Program-made: the position numbers and the translations under genes | The notes under the pieces: model-generated | What the model was told of the DNA's origin: nothing | The model's database searches: none | The model's input: only the letters and a program-made list of their open reading frames with translations | NCBI GenBank assembly: GCA_002418765.1 | Contig: DIET01000046.1 | Coordinates: forward strand, 1 to 64,000 | Length of the DNA stretch: 64,000 nucleotides | Source: Peptococcaceae bacterium UBA5767 | Lineage (GTDB): Bacteria; Bacillota; TC1; UBA5767 | Reading direction: 5' to 3' | Part shown: in pieces, positions 17,599 to 26,850 of the stretch | Layout: each line of letters opens with the position of its first letter | Position numbering within the stretch: the first letter of the stretch is position 1

Positions 17599-19085
17599 CA
17601 GAATTCAGTCCTCTCTTTGATTGCTTCTCTGGCAATCAAAATATCGCTGAAAGGATATTTTTGATGCCCGATGATTTGATAATCTTCATGGCCTTTACCA
17701 GCAATCAAAACAAGATCGCCTGTTTTCGCCATAGCAACGGCTATGCGTATGGCTTCTTTTCTATCTACTATAACCTGATATTCATTCGTACTCTCCACAC
17801 CTTCCAGTATATCTTGAATAATTGCCTGCGGATCTTCTGTTCTTGGATTATCTGAAGTAATAATGGCAACATCACTCAAACTCACTCCCAGATTACCCAT
17901 GATAGGCCTTTTCCCTCGATCACGGTCGCCTCCGCAACCAAATACTGTAATCACCCTGTTTTCAGTAACTTCTTGTGCTGTTTTAATGGCATTCTCTAAA
18001 CTGTCAGGCGTATGAGCATAGTCTACCACAACAGCAAATTTTTGTCCCTCATTAATAGGCTCAAATCGTCCAGGAACCTTAGTCTCTTCCAACGCCCTTA
18101 TGATTATTTCTGGTTCTATTCCTTCTTCCATAGCTACTGCAACAGCAGCAAGACAATTGTACACACTAAACACGCCGGTCATCGTAAGATGAAGTTCGAA
18201 AAGACCATGAGGATGTTTGATTTCAAAAAAAGTACCATTCAAGCCCATCCGGATGTTCCTGGCCTGATAGTCGGGATTCTTTTTGTGTATGCCATAATAA
18301 ATAACCTTGCAAGCCAAGTTCTTGGCAATTCGCTTGGAGTAAGGATCATCTCGGTTTAATACCACATAGCGCATATCACCGTATTCTTTATATTTACTAT
18401 CGATCATATCAAATAAAATTTTCTTCGCTAAGAAATAATCTTCCATATTGTCATGAAAATCCAGATGATCTTGCGTTAAATTAGTGAATACCCCTACGTT
18501 AAAGTCACAATCATGAACTCGTTTTAGCGCCAGTGCATGGCTTGAAACCTCCATCACTGCATACGTTGCTCCTTTTTCTACCAATAATGCCAACATTTCA
18601 TGCAATTCCTTGGATTCAGGTGTTGTATGCTTAGCTGGTAATATTTCATCATTAAGAGAGTTCTCAATGGTACCAAAAAGACCTGTTTTATGACCGGAAC
18701 TTCGTAAGATGGTTTTTAACAATGTTGTCGTAGATGTTTTCCCATTGGTACCAGTAACACCAATCAAAGAAATTTTTTGAGAAGGATGTCCATAAAAACA
18801 GCTCGCCAAGGCAGATAGTGCCAACCTGGAATCAGGTACTACAGCACCAGCTGTAACCTTACTATTTGTGATGCAATCTTCATCTTCACCCACGACAAAG
18901 ACCGCCCCTCTTTGTATGGCATCTTCGATGAAATCATGGCCATCTTGTTCCAGTCCCCTGATGGCAACAAAGAGATATCCTTCTTGCACCTCTCTTGAGT
19001 CATAGGCTATGCCCGCAATATCTATATCAACAGATCCTTTTACCCATCGATAATCCAAACATTCACATAGTGTTCTAACAATCAT
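17598..19085 (-). CDS. murE: MurE, UDP-MurNAc-dipeptide:meso-diaminopimelate ligase
   Basis: Adds the third amino acid of the stem peptide. The 495 residues contain the ATP loop GVTGTNGKTSTTTLLKTIL, HTTPESKELHEML, VDYAHTPDSLENAI and GCGGDRDRGKRPIMG. The substrate motif reads SDNPRTEDP; DNPR is the form characteristic of enzymes that add meso-diaminopimelate rather than lysine, so the organism probably has DAP-type peptidoglycan. It overlaps the upstream penicillin-binding gene by 4 bases (ATGA) and murF by 1. Confidence 0.96.
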   Translation of the reverse strand: MIVRTLCECLDYRWVKGSVDIDIAGIAYDSREVQEGYLFVAIRGLEQDGHDFIEDAIQRGAVFVVGEDEDCITNSKVTAGAVVPDSRLALSALASCFYGHPSQKISLIGVTGTNGKTSTTTLLKTILRSSGHKTGLFGTIENSLNDEILPAKHTTPESKELHEMLALLVEKGATYAVMEVSSHALALKRVHDCDFNVGVFTNLTQDHLDFHDNMEDYFLAKKILFDMIDSKYKEYGDMRYVVLNRDDPYSKRIAKNLACKVIYYGIHKKNPDYQARNIRMGLNGTFFEIKHPHGLFELHLTMTGVFSVYNCLAAVAVAMEEGIEPEIIIRALEETKVPGRFEPINEGQKFAVVVDYAHTPDSLENAIKTAQEVTENRVITVFGCGGDRDRGKRPIMGNLGVSLSDVAIITSDNPRTEDPQAIIQDILEGVESTNEYQVIVDRKEAIRIAVAMAKTGDLVLIAGKGHEDYQIIGHQKYPFSDILIAREAIKERTEF

Positions 19086-21223
19086 GGTATCTCCTTCCTA
19101 CAAACAACTGATACAATCGTATCTTTTGGCAACAAAATACCTGCCATAGGTGTTTGTTCATATATATATCCGTCACCAGAAACAGAAAGACGCAATCCTA
19201 TTTCTGCCAATCTTATGAGTGCTTGAGGTACACGTAAACCAATCAAATCTGGAACAACGACCTGATTGTGAACTTCCGACAATGAGCTCACTGTCAATAC
19301 AACAACGCTACCAGGCTCCACTTTGCTTCCTTTTATTGGAGATTGCTGCGTAACAACATAGCCATTCGTCTCAAAATTTCCTTCCAATCCAACCTGTTCC
19401 AGCATGATCAATGCTTCATCGAGATTCTTACCAATCAAATCCGGCACCACAATCTTTAAAGCATTTTCGTTTTCATTTTGATTGTCTTCCTGGTTTAACG
19501 CAGATAGATTTTCAGATATCTCCAAATAATCTGGCTCAATCCCCATGAATTCCAGGGCTTCACGCAAAATGCTGGCACTCGTTGGGCCGGCTGTTCTTCC
19601 TCCAGATGCATCAGGATCCAAAGGAGAATCAACTATAACAAGGCTTAAAACTGCCGGGTCTTCCATTGGTCCAACACTCACAAAAGAAGTAATAAATTTG
19701 TCTTTATGGTAGCCACCCATTTCATTCGGCTTCTGTGCTGTACCTGTTTTTCCTCCTATGCGATATCCTTCAATACTGCCCATCGATGCCGTACCCTGCA
19801 ACACCGCCTGTTCCATCATATCCCGCATCATCATGACCGTTTGCGGATCGATAATTTGCTGCTCGGTTCTGCCTGTAGTGGAACTTAGGAAATCTCCCGT
19901 CTGATTCTGAATTGACTTAACGAGAACAGGATTAATCTTTGACCCATCACCTACAATAGTAGCTATCGCTGATGCCAGTTGCACAGGTGTCACAGCAATA
20001 CCTTGCCCGATTGCTGATGTTGCCAGGTAAATATCGCGGTTACTCTCTGGCATGATTCCATTTGCTTGGGCTGCAAATTGCATTGTTGTTTTTTTACCAA
20101 ATCCCAGTGCTTCATAGTAACTGTATAATAAATTCTCATCTATTTCTTTGCTCTTCAATGCAGTTTCAACGAAAACCGGATTACAAGAATTGCCAAATGC
20201 TTCCAAAAATGTTTCGTCACCGTGAGGATTGCTTGCTCTCCAACAACGGATAGTGAGACCTCCAGCGTGGGCAAAACCATTACAATGGAAGTCATCATCA
20301 GGATTCACAACATCTCCATCAAGCATGGCTGCAGCAGAAACAATTTTAAAAGTTGATCCAGGCTCATAAACCTCTTGAATTGCTGGATTCAACCAACTTT
20401 CGGCAAGATACTCACCATAGCGCGCCGGTTCAAAATCCGGCATGCCTGTCATGGCCAAGATTTCACCTGTTTTGATATCCATTACCAGCACAATAACACG
20501 TTCAGCTTCAGATGAAAGCAACAAATCTGCAGCTTTTTTCTCCACCCTATATTGCAAATTTGCATCAAGAGTTAAAACCAAATCAGCCCCAGGCTCAGGG
20601 ACCTGATAAGAATGAACCGTTTCCGGAATCTCACGATTCTTCGAGTCCATTTCAATTACTATTTTCCCGGCAGTACCCCGCAATATCTCATCATAGGTTA
20701 CTTCCAAGCCTGATAAACCTTGGTTATCCAAACCGGCAAATCCGATCGTTTGAGAAGCCAATCGGCCCTTAGGATAATACCGCTGAGACTCTTCGAACAA
20801 CTCAATGCCAGGATAATCCAGCGAGGCAATAAGCGGCCCTGCTTCAAAAGGAATCTTCCTTTTTAGCCAAACAAAACTACTATCCATCGTCAGTTTATTG
20901 AAAACTTCTTCTTCTGACATAGATAAGATATCTGCTAAGTTTTCAGCCATTTGTTGGGGTTCATATTTACTCGCCTTAATCTCCGCCGGAAAAACCGCTA
21001 CAGATTCACCATATGTACTGGTGGCAAGAATACTCATATTTCGATCATAAATATTTCCTCGTTGTGATTCAATAACAATCTCTCGTAAACGATTATGAAG
21101 GGCAGTGTCCCTATAGGTCTGCCCTTGAATTACTTGTAAATCCACCAACCGATAAAGAATCAACAAAAACATAAGAATAAAGATCACAATGGTGAATGTA
21201 ATACGATCCATTTTTCTGCGCAT
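19082..21223 (-). CDS. ftsI: Class B penicillin-binding protein with two PASTA domains (FtsI/SpoVD type)
   Basis: The transpeptidase partner of FtsW, anchored by one N-terminal membrane helix (about 7-30). The dimerisation domain follows, and the transpeptidase motifs are all present: the STFK serine box in EPGSTFKIVSAAAML, the SxN box in FGNSCNP, and the KTG box in GGKTGTAQKP. The C-terminal roughly 140 residues form two PASTA repeats beginning VVPDLIGKNLDEALIMLE and VVPDLIGLRVPQALIRLA. I place the start at ATG 21223 (MRRKMDRITF) behind AAGGAG, giving 713 residues; a GTG eight codons earlier would overlap ftsL. SpoVD of sporulators has the same layout, but as the only such gene in this cluster it more likely serves division. 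Confidence 0.94.
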   Translation of the reverse strand: MRRKMDRITFTIVIFILMFLLILYRLVDLQVIQGQTYRDTALHNRLREIVIESQRGNIYDRNMSILATSTYGESVAVFPAEIKASKYEPQQMAENLADILSMSEEEVFNKLTMDSSFVWLKRKIPFEAGPLIASLDYPGIELFEESQRYYPKGRLASQTIGFAGLDNQGLSGLEVTYDEILRGTAGKIVIEMDSKNREIPETVHSYQVPEPGADLVLTLDANLQYRVEKKAADLLLSSEAERVIVLVMDIKTGEILAMTGMPDFEPARYGEYLAESWLNPAIQEVYEPGSTFKIVSAAAMLDGDVVNPDDDFHCNGFAHAGGLTIRCWRASNPHGDETFLEAFGNSCNPVFVETALKSKEIDENLLYSYYEALGFGKKTTMQFAAQANGIMPESNRDIYLATSAIGQGIAVTPVQLASAIATIVGDGSKINPVLVKSIQNQTGDFLSSTTGRTEQQIIDPQTVMMMRDMMEQAVLQGTASMGSIEGYRIGGKTGTAQKPNEMGGYHKDKFITSFVSVGPMEDPAVLSLVIVDSPLDPDASGGRTAGPTSASILREALEFMGIEPDYLEISENLSALNQEDNQNENENALKIVVPDLIGKNLDEALIMLEQVGLEGNFETNGYVVTQQSPIKGSKVEPGSVVVLTVSSLSEVHNQVVVPDLIGLRVPQALIRLAEIGLRLSVSGDGYIYEQTPMAGILLPKDTIVSVVCRKEIP

Positions 21224-21234
21224 TGCATTACTCC

Positions 21235-21723
21235 TTAAAAATTCCACCTCAACAGTATATCATTGATTGATTGCTGTGCGCTAGAAAATAGTGGGATGTT
21301 AGCACTACTAGAAACGTTGATTTCGGATAATTCCGGAACAACTTCAGCGTCTTGATCATGCTCTATAGATGTATTTGAAGTTAGAAAGATTAATTGTTCA
21401 GAGCTGGCTTCGATCATACTCATTTCCTGAACAGCTTTTGTTTCCACCATATCCAATGTGTCAATATAGCCAATTTCTAATTTGAGACGCTCATTGAAGG
21501 TCTCAAATTCAGTTATGCTTTTTTGTAGATAAGCATATTCTTGATTCCTTGCATCCAAAATCGCCATACTGCCCAGATAACTAGCTGAGACAACAAAAAT
21601 GACGAGCATAGAAAAAAACATATCCAGCTTCAGCTTGTTCCTTTTGTATATCGAATCAACTGTTTTAGATTTGCTTATTCTTCTTTTTGGGGCCTCATGC
21701 CTGCCTCTACTCTTCATTGCCAT
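21235..21723 (-). CDS. ftsL: FtsL-like septum protein
   Basis: A 162-residue bitopic protein: a basic N-terminus (KSRGRHEAPKRRISKSK), a membrane helix at about 35-57, then a coiled-coil stretch (about 58-100) and a polar tail. This topology and the place between rsmH and the penicillin-binding gene fit FtsL, which with DivIB and DivIC builds the divisome core. FtsL proteins are poorly conserved, so the call rests on context and architecture. The tail beyond about residue 110 is longer than usual. It overlaps rsmH by 17 bases. Confidence 0.8.
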   Translation of the reverse strand: MAMKSRGRHEAPKRRISKSKTVDSIYKRNKLKLDMFFSMLVIFVVSASYLGSMAILDARNQEYAYLQKSITEFETFNERLKLEIGYIDTLDMVETKAVQEMSMIEASSEQLIFLTSNTSIEHDQDAEVVPELSEINVSSSANIPLFSSAQQSINDILLRWNF

Positions 21724-22657
21724 TGCTTTCTATCCTTTCTACAACGCGTAGTTTCGCACTTCTGGCCCGACGATTACCATCCACTTCCGTATGATCAGCT
21801 TCTATCGGTTTTCGATTCACCAATCGAATGCTAGCTTTATGATGACAAACACAAAAAGGCATCTCAGGTGGGCAAATGCAATCACTTGACTCTTTTTTGA
21901 AACACGCTTTGACAACTCTATCTTCTAAGGAATGAAACGTGATAACCGCAATTCGGCCACCCGGATTCAAATGATTGATGGCCTTAACCAATGCTTCTTG
22001 CAAAACATTCAATTCGTCATTTACGGCAATTCTTAACGCCTGGAATGTCTTTCTAGCAGGATGTCCGCCATCTCTTCTGACTTGCTTGGGGATAGCATTT
22101 TTAATAATACCTACCAAATCCTGTGTGGTTTCTATGCGATTCTGCTCTCTGGACTGCACGATAAATTGTGCAATCCTTTTGGCCCAGCGTTCCTCTCCAT
22201 AGTCCAAAATAATGCTTGCTAATTCACTCTCCTCATACGTATTGACAATTTCTCTAGCAGACAACAACTGTCTTTTATCCATACGCATATCCAATGGTGC
22301 ATCAGCATGATAGCTAAAGCCACGTTCTCCATGATCCAGCTGGGGGGACGATACACCCAGGTCAAAAACAAAACCATCAGCTTGTTGTCCACCGGTTCCA
22401 ATAAATATTTTGTCCAAATCCTTAAAATTCATCTGCATCAAAATGAAATTATTTGCTTGCGAGAATCGCTCACGAACATGCATAATGGCATCTGGATCTT
22501 GGTCCAAACCATAAAGTTGCCCTGACCCTGCCAAACGTTCAAGAATCAGTTCACTATGTCCACCTCCACCAAGCGTACAATCCACATAGAGACCTCCTGG
22601 TTTGACTTGCAACATATCAATGGTTTCGTGCAGCAGTACTGTCTTATGTTGAAACAT
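21707..22657 (-). CDS. rsmH: 16S rRNA m4C1402 methyltransferase RsmH
   Basis: N4-methylates C1402 of 16S rRNA in the decoding centre. The 316 residues begin FQHKTVLLHETIDMLQVKPG with the SAM-binding motif DCTLGGGGHSELIL, then FDLGVSSPQLDHGERGFSY, APLDMRMD, and the C-terminal GGRIAVITFHSLEDRVVKAC. It is the second gene of the division cluster, 12 bases after mraZ, its near-invariant neighbour. Confidence 0.97.
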   Translation of the reverse strand: MFQHKTVLLHETIDMLQVKPGGLYVDCTLGGGGHSELILERLAGSGQLYGLDQDPDAIMHVRERFSQANNFILMQMNFKDLDKIFIGTGGQQADGFVFDLGVSSPQLDHGERGFSYHADAPLDMRMDKRQLLSAREIVNTYEESELASIILDYGEERWAKRIAQFIVQSREQNRIETTQDLVGIIKNAIPKQVRRDGGHPARKTFQALRIAVNDELNVLQEALVKAINHLNPGGRIAVITFHSLEDRVVKACFKKESSDCICPPEMPFCVCHHKASIRLVNRKPIEADHTEVDGNRRARSAKLRVVERIESNGNEE

Positions 22658-22668
22658 GGGCTCTCTCC

Positions 22669-23109
22669 TTATATCTCCAAATCAAGCTCTGACATTTTTT
22701 CCGATAATGAATCGTAATCCATGTTCTCTGATTGTATATAGGCATCCCATTTTTCCTTAGCCCAAATCTCAACACGTGTAGAAACACCAATAATAATGGC
22801 ATCTTTAGCGATATCAGCATGACTCTTCAAATTGCTTGCGATCGTCGCTCTTCCTTGTTTGTCCAATTCGCACTCCATGGCGCCAGAGAAGAACATCCTA
22901 ACAAAGGCCCGAGCATCTTTTTTGGTAAAAGACAACGATTTAAGTTTCGTTTCAATAATCTTCCATTCGCTCATAGGATAAACAAACAGTGATGAATCCA
23001 TTCCTTTGGTCATAACAAACTTATCCCCTAAAGCATCCCTGAATTTAGCTGGGACAATGATGCGGTTTTTGACATCCAAGCTATGCTGATATTCTCCAAT
23101 AAACATCAT
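22669..23109 (-). CDS. mraZ: Transcriptional regulator MraZ
   Basis: A double SpoVT/AbrB-fold DNA-binding protein that controls the division cluster by binding repeats before its own gene. The two motifs are GEYQHSLDVKNRIIVPAKFR (about 5-24) and the second copy around CELDKQGRATIASNLKSHA. Reading can be extended to GTG at 23118, but ATG-ATG at 23109/23106 after GTGGGGG gives the usual MMFIGEYQH start, so I use 23109. About 146 residues, normal length. It is the first gene of the cluster. Confidence 0.93.
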   Translation of the reverse strand: MMFIGEYQHSLDVKNRIIVPAKFRDALGDKFVMTKGMDSSLFVYPMSEWKIIETKLKSLSFTKKDARAFVRMFFSGAMECELDKQGRATIASNLKSHADIAKDAIIIGVSTRVEIWAKEKWDAYIQSENMDYDSLSEKMSELDLEI

Positions 23110-23113
23110 ATCC

Positions 23114-23158
23114 CCCACTTTCTACCATTATTATACAACCATAACCCACTTTCTACCA
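23114..23158 (-). promoter_or_regulatory. Probable MraZ operator: two direct repeats
   Basis: The minus strand reads TGGTAGAAAGTGGG twice, at 23145-23158 and 23114-23127, exactly 31 bases apart. The core AAAGTGGG matches the AAAGTGKG-type boxes reported as MraZ sites in Mollicutes. A TATAAT (minus strand, about 23131-23136) lies between the copies, and another TATAAT lies just upstream of the distal copy. The proximal copy abuts the mraZ ribosome site, so binding could block both transcription and translation initiation. No good -35 is seen. Confidence 0.72.
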
Positions 23159-23244
23159 CAATTATACTTCAAAATCAGAATTTATCACCTCTTTTTGTAT
23201 ATACTTCACCTGATTTCTATAAAATACGGCATAAGAAATAAAAA

Positions 23245-23264
23245 AAAAGACCTTTCGGTCTTTT
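23245..23264 (-). terminator. Intrinsic terminator after the small membrane-protein gene
   Basis: On the minus strand AAAAGACC-GAAA-GGTCTTTT is followed by more T residues. It ends the transcript that contains the gene at 23315-23884 and isolates the division cluster from its upstream neighbours. Confidence 0.85.
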
Positions 23265-23296
23265 ACCTTGCGTTCTCATACAAAATAAATCATCAA

Positions 23297-23328
23297 TTTC
23301 CTATTTCGAATTTCCTATTTCCTATTTC
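23297..23328. repeat. Short tandem repeat CTATTTC / GAAATAG
   Basis: Copies of CTATTTC lie at 23301-23307, 23315-23321 and 23322-23328, all preceded by TTC or similar. On the minus strand this forms the last codons, the stop codon and the 3' untranslated part of the membrane-protein gene. It looks like simple slippage sequence; no function is evident. Confidence 0.6.
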
Positions 23329-23884
23329 TCTTACGGGATGCAAGCCAAAACCAAGAAATCAAAACCAATAAGGCTATAATACCCACCCCTATTGAACTTT
23401 GCTCAGAAAGAGAAACCACACCAAGAGAAACCCCTGTCATCAAAATACCCACTAAAAAAACGCCTGTAGAAATACTCAAAAAAGCTTTCCAACGTTGTAT
23501 TCGCATGAGATAGGCTAAAAGTATTCCAGTCCAAGCACCTGTCCCAGGTGCAGGTATAGATACAAAAAAAATCAATCCAATAATTTCATACTTCTCATAG
23601 ACTTTCTTTTTCACTTCTGCAGAGTTCAAGATTTTATCAATCCACTTCTTCAAAAAGGGAACCTTCGAAAACAATTGAATAGCTGGATCAAGAATATACA
23701 GAACAGGTAGTATTGGAACAATATTACCCAAAACAGCATAAAAATAATTGGATACCGGTTCCACTCCCCAAACCAACCCCAAAGGCAGTGCTACTCTAAG
23801 TTCTGTGACAGGCAGCATGGATAAAAGAAATACTCTCCAAGGTACGGGCAAATCAATAATTGCATTGATAATCCATTCTCTCAT
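23315..23884 (-). CDS. COG2426 / small multidrug export family membrane protein
   Basis: A 189-residue polytopic protein that matches the COG2426 (Sm_multidrug_ex) family. It has the N-terminal LPVTELRVALPLGLVWGV motif, the loop KVPFLKKWIDKIL, and VSIPAPGTGAWTGILLAYLM. About five to six hydrophobic helices are visible. The family name reflects an early annotation; transport substrate and direction are not established. The start overlaps the stop of the molybdenum-hydroxylase gene (ATGA), so the two are translated as a pair, which is unusual company for this family. Confidence 0.85.
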   Translation of the reverse strand: MREWIINAIIDLPVPWRVFLLSMLPVTELRVALPLGLVWGVEPVSNYFYAVLGNIVPILPVLYILDPAIQLFSKVPFLKKWIDKILNSAEVKKKVYEKYEIIGLIFFVSIPAPGTGAWTGILLAYLMRIQRWKAFLSISTGVFLVGILMTGVSLGVVSLSEQSSIGVGIIALLVLISWFWLASRKRNRK

Positions 23885-26067
23885 CTTTTCTCATCCATTT
23901 CATCAGCATAGGGCAAACTATAAATATTGCTTTCCAGCGCCACTGACAATGCATTTACAATTGCCGCTGGGACAGGAACAGCTGCAATTTCCCCAATACT
24001 TTTCGCACCAAAAGGCCCCGTTTTTTCTATACTTTCAATAAAAATACTTTGTATGCCAGGCATTTGATGCGCTTTGACCAACCGATATTTTTTAAAATGA
24101 CAATTCAAGCATGCCCCTCGCTTATCATACTTTAGTCCTTCCTGTAGAGCCATACCCATCCCCATTTGGACAGCGCCTTCAATCTGTCCTTCTGCACCCA
24201 TAGGATTGATGGCAAAACCAACATCATGAGCCGCAACATATTCTTGAACATCTATATTCTGTGACTGCTTATGTACACGCACTTTTGCAAAATGAGCAGC
24301 ATAACTCATTGGGTCTGCTTGAGAAGCATGGGTAGCATGTGCATACAAATCACGTTGATGCAAAACAAAGGCATGCCTCGCAATCCAATGGTACGACACT
24401 GATTCTTCTGTCGGGATATCCATTTCTTCACGTAATTTGATTTCTTCTTCCTCAAGCAAGGCTTTCAAAGAACGTGCAACCAAAATAGCAGCATGACCAG
24501 CCACATATATACTTCTACTGGCGTAGCAACCCAAATCAAAGGGACAACTCGAAGTATCCCCATGTACCAAAGTAATATCATCCATAGAAAGATTAAGGAT
24601 TTCTGCGACCATCATCTTGAAACTTGTGTTGGCGCCTGTTCCCATATCAACGGTTCCCGTTGATAGAACGACACTACCATCCATATTCATTTTCAATGAC
24701 ATGGTTGTCAAATCAGTATGCACCGGATACATGCCATTGCCATGAACTCCCAGGGCCATAGATGTACCGTATATGTAATGATTATCCTCCCAACGTTCAC
24801 CAACTGGTCTCGAAAAATGCTCCCTTCCTTTGGTGATGCAATCCAGCAGGCCAATACTACCAAAATGCTGTCCATCTCTGGCATCAACACCATCAGGGGG
24901 CAATGCATACTCCAATCTCAGCGCAGCTGGATTTTTTTTCAAATGTCTAGCCAAATGATCCATATGCATTTCAATGGCTGTTATAAGCTGAGTCGATCCA
25001 TATCCCCTCATGGCTGAAGCAGTCAGGTGATTGGTCAAAACCGATGTTGCCTTGTAGCGGATCGTATCAAACGTGTATAATCGAAAGGGCTTGGCACTCA
25101 TCGCCCAGATAAAATCAATCCCACTTGAGCAATAAGCTCCCGCATCAACCCATGCTTCAATTTCCTGACCAATGACACGTTCTTCTTTAATATATGACGT
25201 AATATTGGCACGTAAAGCATAACTTCTTCGCGTCGCTATCATGACATCTCGGCGCTGTAAAATAAGCTTGACAGGCCTTTTTAATTGCTGGGCAGCATAA
25301 GCGCATAATGGCTCCAAGATAATTTCCAATTTGGAACCAAAAGACCCCCCCATCGTGGACTGAATCACACGTACTTTCGACTCAGGAACGTTTAAAACAG
25401 CGGCACATATCATTCGTGCAGAAAAAATATTTTGAGTTGGCGAATAGACAACAATACCCTCATCCAAGACATCAGCAACCACACCATGCGGTTCCATCGC
25501 CCCTTGATGATAAGAAGGGATATCTATCTCACTAGTGCAAGTATCATCAGCAATTTTTCGCACTTCCTCAAAATTCCCAGTCTCTATTTCAACCGTATCC
25601 AGAACATTTCCTTGATCATCGATCAAGGGTGCAGTATCCAACATGGCTTCTTTGATTGAAAAAACTGCAGGTAATTCCTCTAAATCAAACTTCAACAAAC
25701 GAACAGCCTTATCAGCAATCGTTTTACTTTCCGCTACGACCATGGCCAAGCGATCACCGACGAATCTCACCTTTGGAGAAAACATTCTCTCTTGCTTGGG
25801 GAAATCCTCTGTTTCAAAGGGTGCAGCACTATTGTAAGCAACATTTGGACAATTAAAAACACTGAATACCGCCAAAACTCCTTCTAGTGTCATGGCTTGT
25901 GAAACATCTATGGATCGAACGATGGCGTGCGCCGATGGAGACAAGAATAGCGAAGCGTATAGCATATGCGGCAAACGAATATCATCCACATAATTTTCCA
26001 ATCCTGTTACTTTTGCCGTAGCATCTATAATTGATTGACTCCTCCCAATGATTCTATTGTTTGCCAT
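23881..26067 (-). CDS. Xanthine dehydrogenase/aldehyde oxidase-type molybdopterin subunit (orphan)
   Basis: The 728-residue large subunit of a molybdenum hydroxylase. The a/b hammerhead domain (about 15-120) begins DATAKVTGLENYVDDIRLPHM. The cofactor-binding domains follow: STMGGSFGSKLEIILEP, the arginine motif SAMRGYGSTQLI, STGTVDMGTGANTSFKMM, and the proposed catalytic glutamate in FGAKSIGEIAAVPVPA. Enzymes of this family normally need an FAD subunit and a two-[2Fe-2S] subunit, fused or adjacent; neither is found in the window. Substrate is unknown (purine, aldehyde or nicotinate-like). A 155-base gap separates it from the TPR gene. Confidence 0.93.
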   Translation of the reverse strand: MANNRIIGRSQSIIDATAKVTGLENYVDDIRLPHMLYASLFLSPSAHAIVRSIDVSQAMTLEGVLAVFSVFNCPNVAYNSAAPFETEDFPKQERMFSPKVRFVGDRLAMVVAESKTIADKAVRLLKFDLEELPAVFSIKEAMLDTAPLIDDQGNVLDTVEIETGNFEEVRKIADDTCTSEIDIPSYHQGAMEPHGVVADVLDEGIVVYSPTQNIFSARMICAAVLNVPESKVRVIQSTMGGSFGSKLEIILEPLCAYAAQQLKRPVKLILQRRDVMIATRRSYALRANITSYIKEERVIGQEIEAWVDAGAYCSSGIDFIWAMSAKPFRLYTFDTIRYKATSVLTNHLTASAMRGYGSTQLITAIEMHMDHLARHLKKNPAALRLEYALPPDGVDARDGQHFGSIGLLDCITKGREHFSRPVGERWEDNHYIYGTSMALGVHGNGMYPVHTDLTTMSLKMNMDGSVVLSTGTVDMGTGANTSFKMMVAEILNLSMDDITLVHGDTSSCPFDLGCYASRSIYVAGHAAILVARSLKALLEEEEIKLREEMDIPTEESVSYHWIARHAFVLHQRDLYAHATHASQADPMSYAAHFAKVRVHKQSQNIDVQEYVAAHDVGFAINPMGAEGQIEGAVQMGMGMALQEGLKYDKRGACLNCHFKKYRLVKAHQMPGIQSIFIESIEKTGPFGAKSIGEIAAVPVPAAIVNALSVALESNIYSLPYADEMDEKR

Positions 26068-26222
26068 AGTTTCTCCTTATTCTATCCAAGCTATATCTAA
26101 ATATACTCGCATGAGCATTGCGCATAAAAAACATATTTATTGCTGATACAAAAATGAATATCTTCCCTGAGTATCCTGTTTCAAATCTAAAAAAACGATT
26201 GATTTAGCAGTGCACGAAAACC

Positions 26223-26840
26223 CTATTCACCCATCAATTCCAAATTATTAACTATGTCGAACTCTTCCTCACTTTGCGCTAAATCTCTGGTCATCTGCAA
26301 CCATTTCAATGCTGTCTCTTTTTCTCCAGAAAGAAAGAAAAGTTGCGTATAAAGAGCATGAGCATCAAAAGATTTGGGGTAAAGTGTTAAAAATTCTTCA
26401 TAATAGGACTTGGCATCATCAAAATGACCTTGGTATGTTTCTACCATGGCTATTGACAATAATAAATTTTTTCGTTCACTATCAATCGAAAGTGCCTGTT
26501 GGTATGCAGCACTAGATTCTCCAAGGTAAGAAGACACATCCTGGCCATAATAATTGGAATATATCGCAGCAAGGTCATAGTTGATATCTCCCAGTGCAAT
26601 CCAGGAGTCAACATCATCGGCTGATGCTTCAATCAAAGAAGCGTACATTTCTAAGTCTTTCTCCAGTTGAAGTGTGGTGGCTTCTAAATCATTGGCCACA
26701 GAATTGGAATCAGCCGATAACGCACTTGAATTACCCAATGATCCTAAGGCATATGAGCCTACAAATCCACCCAAAAATGTGAAAGCAACAAACCCGACGA
26801 CCCATCTCATTACTTTTTTATTGCGCAACAATCTAAACAT
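26223..26840 (-). CDS. Membrane-anchored TPR protein
   Basis: A 205-residue protein with one N-terminal membrane helix (about 12-34, after the basic MFRLLRNKKVMR) and an extracytoplasmic part. The latter contains TPR-like repeats from about residue 72: VDSWIALGDINYDLAAIYSN, SAAYQQALSIDSERKNLLLS, and a third unit in YYEEFLTLYPKSFDAHALY. TPRs mediate protein contacts; partners are unknown. It lies 11 bases after the YlbF-like gene with a good GAGGGGTG ribosome site, so they are co-expressed. Confidence 0.8.
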   Translation of the reverse strand: MFRLLRNKKVMRWVVGFVAFTFLGGFVGSYALGSLGNSSALSADSNSVANDLEATTLQLEKDLEMYASLIEASADDVDSWIALGDINYDLAAIYSNYYGQDVSSYLGESSAAYQQALSIDSERKNLLLSIAMVETYQGHFDDAKSYYEEFLTLYPKSFDAHALYTQLFFLSGEKETALKWLQMTRDLAQSEEEFDIVNNLELMGE

Positions 26841-26850
26841 AATTCACCCC

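Noticed and set aside
23297..23328. GAAATAG repeats considered as a CRISPR or satellite array
   Set aside because: Unit is 7 bases with only three full copies and no spacers; simple slippage repeat.
26068..26222. 155-base gap before the molybdenum-hydroxylase gene examined for a molybdenum-cofactor riboswitch
   Set aside because: No conserved Moco-riboswitch helices or terminator could be recognised; only AT-rich sequence and a good ribosome site next to the start.
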